Positions 1 through 5,911 of a stretch of DNA of 6,906 bases are shown here, in pieces (within the stretch, counting starts at the first letter, position 1; every line of letters begins with the position of its first letter). The notes under the pieces were generated by a model that did not search any database, was not told the DNA's origin, and saw nothing but the letters and a program-made list of their open reading frames with translations. The stretch lies in the NCBI GenBank assembly GCA_905479515.1, contig CAJQMX010000002.1, forward strand, positions 1 through 6,906. Direction: 5' to 3'. This DNA is from an uncultured Parasphingopyxis sp. (GTDB lineage Bacteria; Pseudomonadota; Alphaproteobacteria; Sphingomonadales; Sphingomonadaceae). Made by a program: the position numbers and the translations under genes.

Positions 1-1
1 T

Positions 2-373
2 GTGCGCATTGAATATCCGCTGGTGATGATCCTGTTTCTCGTGCTGACGGCACTTACGTTCAGCCTGTTTGGCTTTATTATCGGCATCTGGGCGGATGGA
101 TTTGAGCAACTCTCCTTCATCCCGATGCTGATCGTGACGCCGCTCACCTTTTTGGGCGGCGCCTTTTATTCGATCAATATGCTGCCCGAATTCTGGCGGA
201 ATGTGAGCCTGTTCAATCCGGTCGTCTATCTGGTTAGCGGGTTTCGATGGAGTTTTTACGGGGAAGGTGATGTCAGTATCGGTGTGAGTCTCGGCATAAC
301 CGGAGCCTTTCTCATCGTTTGCCTCGCGGTCGTCATCTGGATTTTCCGGACCGGCTATCGGTTGAAGGAGTAA
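2..373 (+). CDS. ABC-2 type transporter permease, C-terminal fragment (5' end outside window)
   Basis: This is the last 123 residues of an inner-membrane ABC exporter permease of the ABC-2 (YadH/NodJ-like) family, which works with a separate ATPase to move a substrate out of the cytoplasm. Hydrophobic segments lie at about residues 7-30, 40-58 and 95-116. Residues 41-87 carry the conserved family block: [17 protein letters not shown], then LPEFW, then [16 protein letters not shown]. This closely resembles the end of E. coli YadH as I recall it. The frame is open to the left edge and the family is usually about 250 residues or more. The GTG at position 2 is therefore an internal valine codon, not a start. 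The gene stops two bases before the next ATG, which implies co-transcription. The ATPase is probably just upstream but is not visible. The substrate cannot be inferred. Confidence 0.9.
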   Translation: MRIEYPLVMILFLVLTALTFSLFGFIIGIWADGFEQLSFIPMLIVTPLTFLGGAFYSINMLPEFWRNVSLFNPVVYLVSGFRWSFYGEGDVSIGVSLGITGAFLIVCLAVVIWIFRTGYRLKE

Positions 374-375
374 AG

Positions 376-867
376 ATGGCGCGGCTACTGATCGTCTATC
401 ACAGCCTGACCGGTGGAACCCGCCAGATGGCCGAGGCCGCAACGCAGGCAGCATGTGAGGCGGATGGCGCGGAAGTCGTGTTGAAGCAGGCCCCTGATGC
501 TGAGCCGGAAGATCTGCTCACCGCCGATGGCTATCTGTTTGCGACACCGGAAAATCTCGCGGCCATAGCGGGTGTGATGAAGGCTTTTTTTGACCGCTGC
601 TATTATCCCGTTCTCGGTAAGATCGAAGGCCGGCCCTATGCGGCGATGATCTGTGCAGGATCAGACGGAGAGAATGCGCGCAAACAGGTGGAGCGCATCG
701 CCACCGGCTGGCGGCTCAAGAAGATCGCCGACACGCCCATCATCTGCACCCATGCACAGACGCCGGAGGAAATCCTTGCCGAAAAACAGATCGGGGAGGC
801 TGATCTGGCACAATGCCGGGAGATCGGGGCGGCTCTGGCAGCCGGGCTGGAGATTGGCGTTTTTTAA
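376..867 (+). CDS. Flavodoxin-family NAD(P)H-dependent oxidoreductase
   Basis: The 163-residue protein has a flavodoxin-like fold and is probably a soluble FMN-binding reductase. It opens with a beta strand and FMN phosphate loop, LLIVYHSLTGGTRQMAE (residues 4-20). The strand DGYLFATPENLAAIAGVMKAF (about 51-71) follows, in the position of the loop that usually reads G[ST]P and packs on the isoalloxazine ring. A third strand, YAAMICAGSDGEN, lies at 88-100. The length suits short members of the COG0655-type group. I chose ATG 376 because AAGGAG lies at 365-370, five bases upstream. The same frame is open further upstream, but those codons overlap the permease gene. The gene sits two bases after the permease stop, so the two are probably one transcriptional unit. 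The physiological electron acceptor is unknown, and the functional class is more secure than any specific reaction. Confidence 0.85.
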   Translation: MARLLIVYHSLTGGTRQMAEAATQAACEADGAEVVLKQAPDAEPEDLLTADGYLFATPENLAAIAGVMKAFFDRCYYPVLGKIEGRPYAAMICAGSDGENARKQVERIATGWRLKKIADTPIICTHAQTPEEILAEKQIGEADLAQCREIGAALAAGLEIGVF

Positions 868-930
868 ACGGCACTGATTCCCGCGTCAGCATTCCTGGTA
901 TAGCCAGCGCGTTTTTCGCCTTCTTCCCAA

Positions 931-966
931 TTTCAACGCTGGTTCCAACGCTCGTTCCAACGATGC
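931..966. repeat. Three imperfect 12-bp tandem repeats
   Basis: Three consecutive 12-bp units occupy 931-942, 943-954 and 955-966, following a consensus close to TTCCAACGCTSG. Units 1 and 2 match at 10 of 12 positions, and units 2 and 3 at 9 of 12. They lie in the non-coding gap between the flavodoxin-like gene and the methyltransferase leader. Iterons of this spacing could be binding sites for a regulator, since 12 bp is a little more than one helical turn. No regulator is identified, and a chance low-complexity duplication is possible. Confidence 0.6.
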
Positions 967-974
967 GTCGCCAT

Positions 975-1012
975 TGGGCACCTCATCGAACTTGGAATGA
1001 GGAAAACACCCA
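975..1012 (+). promoter_or_regulatory. Possible hairpin covering the ribosome binding site of the 28-codon ORF
   Basis: CCTCAT (981-986) is perfectly complementary to ATGAGG (997-1002) across a 10-base loop. A second pairing, TGGG (975-978) with CCCA (1009-1012), could extend it across an asymmetric internal loop. The 3' arm contains GAGG (999-1002), the apparent Shine-Dalgarno of the small ORF starting at 1012, and the outer pairing reaches the first base of its ATG. If it forms, it would limit initiation. The stem is short and could arise by chance. Confidence 0.25.
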
Positions 1013-1098
1013 TGTCTGAACGACGCGAATCCATCGCCTTTTGCACGATGCTGTGTCTGCAGGTCGTGATCCTTCACACTTTTATCCAGATCATCTGA
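1012..1098 (+). CDS. Small ORF, 28 codons; candidate leader peptide or small membrane protein
   Basis: This short ORF lies upstream of the methyltransferase gene. ATG 1012 is preceded by ATGAGGA (997-1003), a plausible ribosome binding site 8 bases away. The product has a charged start, MSERRES, then a mostly hydrophobic stretch from about residue 8 to 28 that ends FIQII and includes two cysteines (residues 11 and 15). The TGA stop at 1096-1098 touches the methyltransferase ribosome binding site (1098-1105), an arrangement typical of translational coupling. It could be a regulatory leader peptide or a single-pass small protein. It lacks an obvious run of one amino acid that would indicate classical attenuation. 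I do not recognise the sequence, and a chance ORF of this length is quite possible. Confidence 0.35.
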   Translation: MSERRESIAFCTMLCLQVVILHTFIQII

Positions 1099-1112
1099 AG
1101 AGGAGCATAGCA

Positions 1113-2213
1113 ATGTGCAATACAACGACCCTAGTCCCCGAAGTGGCAAGCCAGCCAGAACTGCCCCCCCAGCAGCAGGCATTTTCGGAGGGCCTGCTAA
1201 CAACCATCAATCATGCTGCGGCAGCGTTGATGATTTCGATCGGTCACCGAACCGGTCTGTTCGATGCCCTGCAGGACGGCAAGGCCGTAACCAGTGAAGA
1301 ACTGGCGGAGAAGGCCGGGCTCAACGAGCGGTACGTCCGCGAATGGCTTGGCGCGATGACGACGGCAAAGATCGTCCGGATCGACGAGCCGAGCAATCGC
1401 TTCACGTTACCCGCCGATCATGGCGCCTTTCTCGGCAACGGCGCTGAGGTCGCCAATATGGCCGGCATGTTTCAGTTCATCGCCGTGCTCGGCAGCGTTG
1501 AGGACAGAATTGTTGACTGTTTCCGCAACGGTGGCGGCGTGCCTTATTCTGCCTATGAGCGGTTCCATGAATGCATGGCCGAAGAGAGCGAGGGGACGAT
1601 TGTTGCGGCACTTGAAGAGTCTATCCTGCCGCTTGCTCCGGAGCTGATCGAACGGCTCGAACACGGGATTGAAGTGGCCGATATTGGTTGCGGTATGGGC
1701 CGCGCGCTCAATCGCATGGCGTCGCTCTATCCGAACAGTCGCTTCACCGGTTTCGACCTGTGCGAGGAAACGGTCGTCATGGCGCGTTCCGAAGCAGCTG
1801 ACCTAGGTCTCGACAATGTCTGTTTTGAAAAGAAGGACGCGACGCTGCTTGAGGGCGAGGGTCTGTTTGATCTGATCTGCACCTTTGATGCGGTCCATGA
1901 TCAGGCGCATCCGGCAGCGGTGCTTAGCCATATCCGTCGGTTGCTGCGTGACGATGGCGTCTATCTGGTTCAGGAAATCGATGCGCAGACGCCGGTTGCC
2001 GACAATATCGACAGCCCGCTCGGCACCTTCACCTACACGATTTCCTGCATGCACTGCATGACTGTGTCGTTGGCGCAGGGCGGCGTGGGGCTGGGAGCCG
2101 CCTGGGGCGAACAACTGGCGCTTGCGATGTTCAAGGATGCCGGCTTCGCGACCATCGAAACGCATCGCCTGCCGCAAGACATTACGAGCCTCTATTTCGT
2201 CTGCCGACCTTAA
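1113..2213 (+). CDS. Winged-helix / class I SAM-dependent methyltransferase, Rv2258c type
   Basis: The 366-residue protein has two domains. Residues about 30-105 form a winged helix: a helix, ALMISIGHRTGLFDAL, followed by TSEELAEKAGLNERYVREWL at 60-79 and the wing IDEPSNRFTL. In this family the domain usually aids dimerisation or substrate covering rather than DNA binding. The Rossmann methyltransferase domain follows. Motif I is VADIGCGMGRALN (188-200), the acidic end of strand 2 is TGFDL with D215, and the strand-4 region is FDAVHDQAHP (258-267). The C-terminal block TYTISCMHCMTVSLAQGG...WGEQLA (308-336) matches the signature I recall for Rv2258c-like proteins. I chose ATG 1113 because GAGGAG (1100-1105) lies seven bases upstream; the frame is open back to 1041 but without comparable support. 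Expression is probably monocistronic apart from the small upstream ORF, and ends at the terminator at 2236-2275. The substrate is unknown; small molecules are typical of the fold. Confidence 0.88.
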   Translation: MCNTTTLVPEVASQPELPPQQQAFSEGLLTTINHAAAALMISIGHRTGLFDALQDGKAVTSEELAEKAGLNERYVREWLGAMTTAKIVRIDEPSNRFTLPADHGAFLGNGAEVANMAGMFQFIAVLGSVEDRIVDCFRNGGGVPYSAYERFHECMAEESEGTIVAALEESILPLAPELIERLEHGIEVADIGCGMGRALNRMASLYPNSRFTGFDLCEETVVMARSEAADLGLDNVCFEKKDATLLEGEGLFDLICTFDAVHDQAHPAAVLSHIRRLLRDDGVYLVQEIDAQTPVADNIDSPLGTFTYTISCMHCMTVSLAQGGVGLGAAWGEQLALAMFKDAGFATIETHRLPQDITSLYFVCRP

Positions 2214-2235
2214 GCCCTCCATAAAGGCAGACGAG

Positions 2236-2275
2236 AAAAGCCCCGGGAAACGTGCGACCCTTCCCGGGGCTTTTT
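2236..2275. terminator. Bidirectional intrinsic terminator
   Basis: AAAAGCCCCGGGAA (2236-2249) is the perfect reverse complement of TTCCCGGGGCTTTT (2261-2274), giving a 14-bp stem around an 11-base loop. T residues run 2271-2275 on the plus strand, and the A run at 2236-2239 supplies U residues on the minus strand. It sits between two converging genes, the methyltransferase (+) and glpX (-), and should end both transcripts. This also suggests that glpX is the last gene of its operon. Confidence 0.93.
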
Positions 2276-2306
2276 ATTGATTCATTTCTGAGCGGCACCG
2301 CGCACT

Positions 2307-3284
2307 CTACGTCTTGTAATGCTCGCCCTTAACCCAGCGCACGGTGCCTGAGGAGGCGCGCATCACAACGCTCTCGGTCGTCATGCAGCCTTTGCGCAGA
2401 CGCTTGACGCCGTCGAGCATCGAGCCATCCGTCACGCCCGTGGCAGCGAAGATCACATCGCCCTTGGCGAGCTCCTTCAGTGTATAGATGCGGTCGAATT
2501 CTTCGTCCGGGATGCCCCATTTGCGGGCCCGGGCTTTTTCATCGTCATTGCGGAAAACGAGCCGGCCCTGAAACTGGCCGCCGACGCAGCGCAAAGCCGC
2601 CGCCGCGAGCACGCCTTCAGGCGCGCCGCCCTGGCCCATATAGACATCGATCGTGGTGTCTTCGTCGGTCGTTGCAATAACGCCGGCAACATCGCCATCG
2701 GGAATCAGCTGAACGCCGCAGCCTATGCCGCGCAATTCCGCGATCAGCGCTTCATGGCGCGGGCGATCCAGCACACAGGCGATCAGCTCGTTCGGCTTCA
2801 CACCCTTGGCCTTGGCAATCGATTCGATATTTTCGGTCACCGATTTGGAGAGATCGATCGTGCCATCGGGATAGCCCGGGCCAATCGCAATCTTGTCCAT
2901 ATAGGTGTCGGGCGCGTTGAGCAGGCATCCTTCCTCGGCGATGGCCAGAACGGCAAGCGCATTGGGGCCAGCCTTGGCGGTGATTGTTGTGCCTTCGAGC
3001 GGATCGAGCGCGATATCGACCTTGGGGCTGCCTTCTGTGGCCCGGCCGACTTTCTCACCAATATAGAGCATCGGCGCTTCGTCGCGTTCGCCTTCGCCGA
3101 TTACGACAGTGCCGTCGAAATCGAGTTCGTTGAATGCCGTGCGCATGGCCTCTACGGCAGCAGCATCTGCGGCTTTCTCATTGCCGCGCCCTATCAGGTA
3201 GGAGGCGGCGATAGCTGCCGCTTCGGTGACGCGCACCATTTCAAGAACGAGTACTCTGTCCAGAAGTTCACTGGCTTGCGTCAT
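2307..3284 (-). CDS. glpX: Class II fructose-1,6-bisphosphatase
   Basis: The enzyme hydrolyses fructose-1,6-bisphosphate to fructose-6-phosphate in the cytoplasm during gluconeogenesis, using divalent metal. The 325-residue product is full length for the GlpX family. VIGEGERDEAPMLYIGEKVG (61-80), VDIALDPLEGTT (89-100) and GGAPEGV (219-225) are family hallmarks. By alignment from memory with E. coli GlpX, its metal ligands D33, E57, D85 and E213 correspond to D40, E64, D94 and E223, so the active site is intact. The start at 3284 is preceded by GAAGGA on the minus strand, about ten bases away. The gene lies downstream of hom in the same direction, separated by about 455 bp that hold an antisense gene. 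In sphingomonads hom and glpX are commonly adjacent and often followed by recJ; here a terminator follows instead. Confidence 0.96.
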   Translation of the reverse strand: MTQASELLDRVLVLEMVRVTEAAAIAASYLIGRGNEKAADAAAVEAMRTAFNELDFDGTVVIGEGERDEAPMLYIGEKVGRATEGSPKVDIALDPLEGTTITAKAGPNALAVLAIAEEGCLLNAPDTYMDKIAIGPGYPDGTIDLSKSVTENIESIAKAKGVKPNELIACVLDRPRHEALIAELRGIGCGVQLIPDGDVAGVIATTDEDTTIDVYMGQGGAPEGVLAAAALRCVGGQFQGRLVFRNDDEKARARKWGIPDEEFDRIYTLKELAKGDVIFAATGVTDGSMLDGVKRLRKGCMTTESVVMRASSGTVRWVKGEHYKT

Positions 3285-3331
3285 TATTGGGTCATCCTTC
3301 AGTCATGTTTGGGGCGCGATAAGCCAGCACT

Positions 3332-3730
3332 ATGACATTGTCGAGAATATCGCCCCCGATTTTTGTTGTTCTTGTTGTGCAAGGGGCGTGGGCAAGTGCG
3401 CAACTGACCGCCGAAGAATTGATCGCGCGAGCGGACGAGGAATATGCGGTTGCTGACACCGAATGTCAGAGCTCCGGGCGTGAAATCGTCGTGTGCGCGC
3501 AGCAGAATGAGGATGATCGGTATCGGCTTCCATTTGAAACCTCCATCGCCGGGGATCCCGATAATGAAGGCGTATGGGCCGAGCGGGCGAGACTTCAGGC
3601 TGACCCCGGTACGTGTCAGCGCAGTTCCTATTTTCAGGTCGGCTGCGGCAGTGTGGGCGTCAGTATCGGATATCGCTCCGGCGGAAGCGCCCGGCCTCAG
3701 CTTGGCGGCAACAGACGCGCTGGCCAATAA
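3332..3730 (+). CDS. Small exported hypothetical protein with two CX9C cysteine pairs
   Basis: The 132-residue product begins with a signal peptide: MTLSR, a hydrophobic core PPIFVVLVV, and a likely signal peptidase I site after ASA (residue 23). The mature part would have about 109 residues and lie in the periplasm or outside the cell. It contains exactly four cysteines, C45, C55, C95 and C105, in two CX9C pairs that suit two disulfides. The segment REIVVCAQ...DDRYRLPF (50-68) resembles a pattern I associate with small exported proteins of sphingomonads, which supports it as a real gene. ATG 3332 lies three codons after an in-frame stop (3320-3322) and has no clear ribosome binding site, so initiation may be weak or leaderless. 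It runs opposite to its neighbours: 47 bp separate its ATG from that of glpX, and 9 bp separate its stop from that of hom. Function is unknown. Confidence 0.72.
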   Translation: MTLSRISPPIFVVLVVQGAWASAQLTAEELIARADEEYAVADTECQSSGREIVVCAQQNEDDRYRLPFETSIAGDPDNEGVWAERARLQADPGTCQRSSYFQVGCGSVGVSIGYRSGGSARPQLGGNRRAGQ

Positions 3731-3739
3731 GCGGTGAGT

Positions 3740-5047
3740 CTACAGATCCAGAATATGCATGAGCATCGGCTCGCCGGCCAGGCTCTGCGAACCGCGTAGC
3801 CGTTCAAGCGCGTCGGTGACGCAATGTTCAGGGCCCTCGTGCGTCACGATGATCAGATGGACAACGTCATTGCTGTCTTCGCTCGGCTCTGCGCCGCCGC
3901 GCTGGATCATGCTCTCGATAGAGACATTGGCATCGCGCATGGCGGCTGTAATCTCTGCCAATACGCCGGGCCGATCATGCACGGCAAAGCGCAGATAGGC
4001 CCGTCCGCGCCGATCCCCGGCATCGACGGGGCTGGACTTGGTGAGGCGCGCAAAGGGCATTGCAAAGGCCGGGCCATATTCGCCGCGCGCGATGTCGATA
4101 AGATCAGCAACCACGGCGCTGGCGGTTGGGCCTTCGCCGGCACCCGCGCCTTCGAAGAATAACCGGCCCACGAAATTGCCCTGTGCCACAATGGCGTTCA
4201 GCGATCCGGTAACATGGGCGAGGGGATGATCGCGCGGGACAAGGCAGCAATGGACGCGCTGAAACAGCTTCTCGTCATTTGCCTCGGCCGTCCCGACCAG
4301 TCGCACCTTAAAGCCAAGCGCGCGCGCTTCGGCGATGTCGGCCGCGATAACCTGCCGGATACCGCTCGTCGCAACAGCATCGAAATCGAGCGCCGTGCCA
4401 AAGGAAATGCTCGCAAGGATGGCAAGCTTATGCGCGGCATCGATCCCGTCGATATCGAAGGTCGGATCGGATTCCGCATAACCCAGTGCCTGCGCCTCGG
4501 CGAGCACATCGGCGAAATCGCCGCCTGCGCCTTCCATCTCGGTCAGGATGTAATTGCAAGTGCCGTTGAGGATCCCGTAAACTGAAGTAATCGCGTTGGC
4601 CGCCGCGCCTTCGCGTAACCCTTTGATCACCGGAATGCCGCCCGCAACTGCCGCTTCATATTTGAGCGCGACTTTCGCCTTTTCTGCCATTTCCGCAAGT
4701 TCGAGGCCGTGATGCGCAATCATCGCCTTGTTGGCTGTGACGAAGGATTTTCCTGCCGCCAGCGTATCGCGCGCGAGATTGAGTGCCGGGCCATCCGATC
4801 CGCCGATCAGTTCGGCAACCACATCGACATCGTCGCGGGCCGCAAGCGCAGCAGAATCGTCTTCCCAGGCAAAGGGTGAGAGATCAACGCCGCGATCCCG
4901 GCTGCGGTCCCGCGCTGATACGGCGGTGATTTCGATGGGCCGCCCGGCGCGCCGTTCGATCAATTCCCGGTTCTCGTCGAGCAGCTTGATAACGCCCGCG
5001 CCAACCGTACCCAATCCTGCAAGCGCCACGCGCAATGCTTCGCTCAT
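3740..5047 (-). CDS. hom: Homoserine dehydrogenase with C-terminal ACT domain
   Basis: The enzyme reduces aspartate-4-semialdehyde to homoserine with NAD(P)H, at the branch leading to threonine, methionine and isoleucine. The 435-residue product is of normal length for the monofunctional form. The nucleotide-binding loop is GLGTVGAGV (11-19), and TANKAMI (104-110) holds a conserved lysine. The catalytic domain shows YGILNGTCNYILTEM (157-171), ESDPTFDIDGIDAAHKLAI (192-210) and EGAGAGEGPTASAV (299-312). D203 and K207 match the catalytic pair described for the yeast enzyme (D219, K223). An ACT domain starts near residue 350 (RAYLRFAVHDRPGVLAEI) and suggests allosteric feedback, with threonine as the usual effector. 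The start is supported by AAAGGG on the minus strand at 5056-5061, eight bases upstream. No terminator follows in the 9-bp gap, so transcription probably continues toward glpX across the antisense gene. Confidence 0.97.
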   Translation of the reverse strand: MSEALRVALAGLGTVGAGVIKLLDENRELIERRAGRPIEITAVSARDRSRDRGVDLSPFAWEDDSAALAARDDVDVVAELIGGSDGPALNLARDTLAAGKSFVTANKAMIAHHGLELAEMAEKAKVALKYEAAVAGGIPVIKGLREGAAANAITSVYGILNGTCNYILTEMEGAGGDFADVLAEAQALGYAESDPTFDIDGIDAAHKLAILASISFGTALDFDAVATSGIRQVIAADIAEARALGFKVRLVGTAEANDEKLFQRVHCCLVPRDHPLAHVTGSLNAIVAQGNFVGRLFFEGAGAGEGPTASAVVADLIDIARGEYGPAFAMPFARLTKSSPVDAGDRRGRAYLRFAVHDRPGVLAEITAAMRDANVSIESMIQRGGAEPSEDSNDVVHLIIVTHEGPEHCVTDALERLRGSQSLAGEPMLMHILDL

Positions 5048-5116
5048 TCCAACTGCCCTTTAACTAATGTTCGAGAGGCCTTAATTGTGTCCCGGTTCAA
5101 TTGCTACCGGACAAAT

Positions 5117-5911
5117 ATGATGACCGACCATCCCACGCCTACCATTCTCGTGCTCGCTGGCAAACGTGACGGCAAGCTTGACCCTCTGGCCGAGCGCGCA
5201 GGCGTTAGTCACAAGGCGGTTGTGCCCATCGCGGGCAAGCCGCTGATCGGCCATGTCCTGCAGACGCTGGAAGCGGCTTGGGATGACGCGAAAATCCTGA
5301 TCTCAATCCATGATCCCTCCGTTCTCGACGATGTCGAGGAAGTAAAACGGCTGAAAGCCGCGGGGCGGCTGGAGATGTCGGTGGCCCAGCACGGTATTGT
5401 CGAAAGCGTTGAAGCGGGGGCGGCCCAAGGCGGCTTTCCGCTGCTGATCACGACCGGTGACAATGTGCTGACGACCGTTGAGGCTTTGCGCGCGGTCAAT
5501 GCGGCGGGGCATGAGCGCAATGCGGATGCTGTTCTTGGGCTGGCGCGACGCGAGGATATCCAGGCGGCCCATCCCGATGGCCAGCGGAAATTTTACGAAT
5601 TTAAGGATATCGCGATCGCCAATTGCAATATCTACTGGCTGCGCAATGAAAAATCGCTGCAGGCGGCAGAAGCATTTCGTGGCGGCGGGCAGTTCATCAA
5701 GACGCCGGGCGCGATTCGCAAAGCCTTTGGCCTGTGGAACCTGATCCGTTTCCGTTTCCGGATGGACACGCTCTATGGCGCGATGGACAGGATGTCGAAG
5801 CGGTTTGGCGTGCGCGTTGTCGCCCATGTTTTCGATGACGGGCGGCTGGCCATCGATGTCGACAATGAGCGGACCTACCGGGTGACGGAAGAGCTGCTCG
5901 CGGCGGAATAG
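5117..5911 (+). CDS. MobA-like NTP transferase (nucleotidyltransferase) domain protein
   Basis: From ATG 5117 the product is 264 residues, a single GT-A/NTP-transferase fold that probably couples a nucleotide to a small phosphorylated substrate in the cytoplasm. The first strand and glycine-rich loop read TILVLAGKRDGKLDPLAERAG (9-29). SHKAVVPIAGKPLIGHVL (31-48) follows, with the lysine expected to contact phosphate. The strand PLLITTGDNVL (108-118) places D115 where the family has a metal-binding aspartate. The C-terminal half (GQFIKTPGAIRKAFGLWNL and beyond) probably holds the acceptor site and matches no specific family I can name. The start is uncertain. GTG 5087 has GAGAGG eight bases upstream but adds a poor N-terminal extension, whereas ATG 5117 or 5120 lies just before the first strand with only a weak GGA upstream. 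The gene diverges from hom, so the two promoters share a gap of about 40-70 bp. Its 3' end overlaps the convergent alkane hydroxylase gene by 37 bp. Confidence 0.82.
   Translation: MMTDHPTPTILVLAGKRDGKLDPLAERAGVSHKAVVPIAGKPLIGHVLQTLEAAWDDAKILISIHDPSVLDDVEEVKRLKAAGRLEMSVAQHGIVESVEAGAAQGGFPLLITTGDNVLTTVEALRAVNAAGHERNADAVLGLARREDIQAAHPDGQRKFYEFKDIAIANCNIYWLRNEKSLQAAEAFRGGGQFIKTPGAIRKAFGLWNLIRFRFRMDTLYGAMDRMSKRFGVRVVAHVFDDGRLAIDVDNERTYRVTEELLAAE

Noticed and set aside
319..375. Upstream start at 319 for the flavodoxin-like gene
   Set aside because: It would add 19 non-family residues that overlap the permease gene. ATG 376 has an ideal ribosome binding site and begins right before the first beta strand.
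830..865. Intrinsic terminator at the end of the flavodoxin-like gene
   Set aside because: A 5-bp stem (CGGCT/AGCCG) ends about 15 bases before the T run, so stem and T tract are not adjacent and the stem is weak.
931..966. EcfG-type (GGAAC...GTT) promoter on the minus strand, or a CRISPR array
   Set aside because: The GGAAC and CGTT pieces are spaced slightly wrongly and no minus-strand gene follows. The repeats are contiguous, 12 bp long, and have no spacers.
1041..1112. Start at 1041 for the methyltransferase
   Set aside because: There is no ribosome binding site at 1041, the added 24 residues look non-conserved, and GAGGAG sits correctly before ATG 1113.
868..1112. SAM or SAH riboswitch before the SAM-dependent methyltransferase
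   Set aside because: By eye I could not fit any conserved SAM or SAH aptamer core. Only the short hairpin at 975-1012 is supportable; an Infernal/Rfam scan would settle it.
3376..3661. Mitochondrial-type twin CX9C (CHCH) domain in the exported protein
   Set aside because: The spacing coincides, but the two pairs are 39 residues apart and lie in extended, proline- and glycine-containing sequence rather than a helical hairpin.
3299..3727. 142-codon minus-strand ORF opposite the exported-protein gene
   Set aside because: Its translation lacks domain or signal features, whereas the plus-strand frame has a signal peptide, regular cysteines and a recognisable pattern.
5303..5827. 174-codon minus-strand ORF within the nucleotidyltransferase gene
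   Set aside because: It is a shadow of the GC-rich coding frame. Its arginine- and proline-rich translation resembles no family, and the plus-strand frame carries clear fold motifs.
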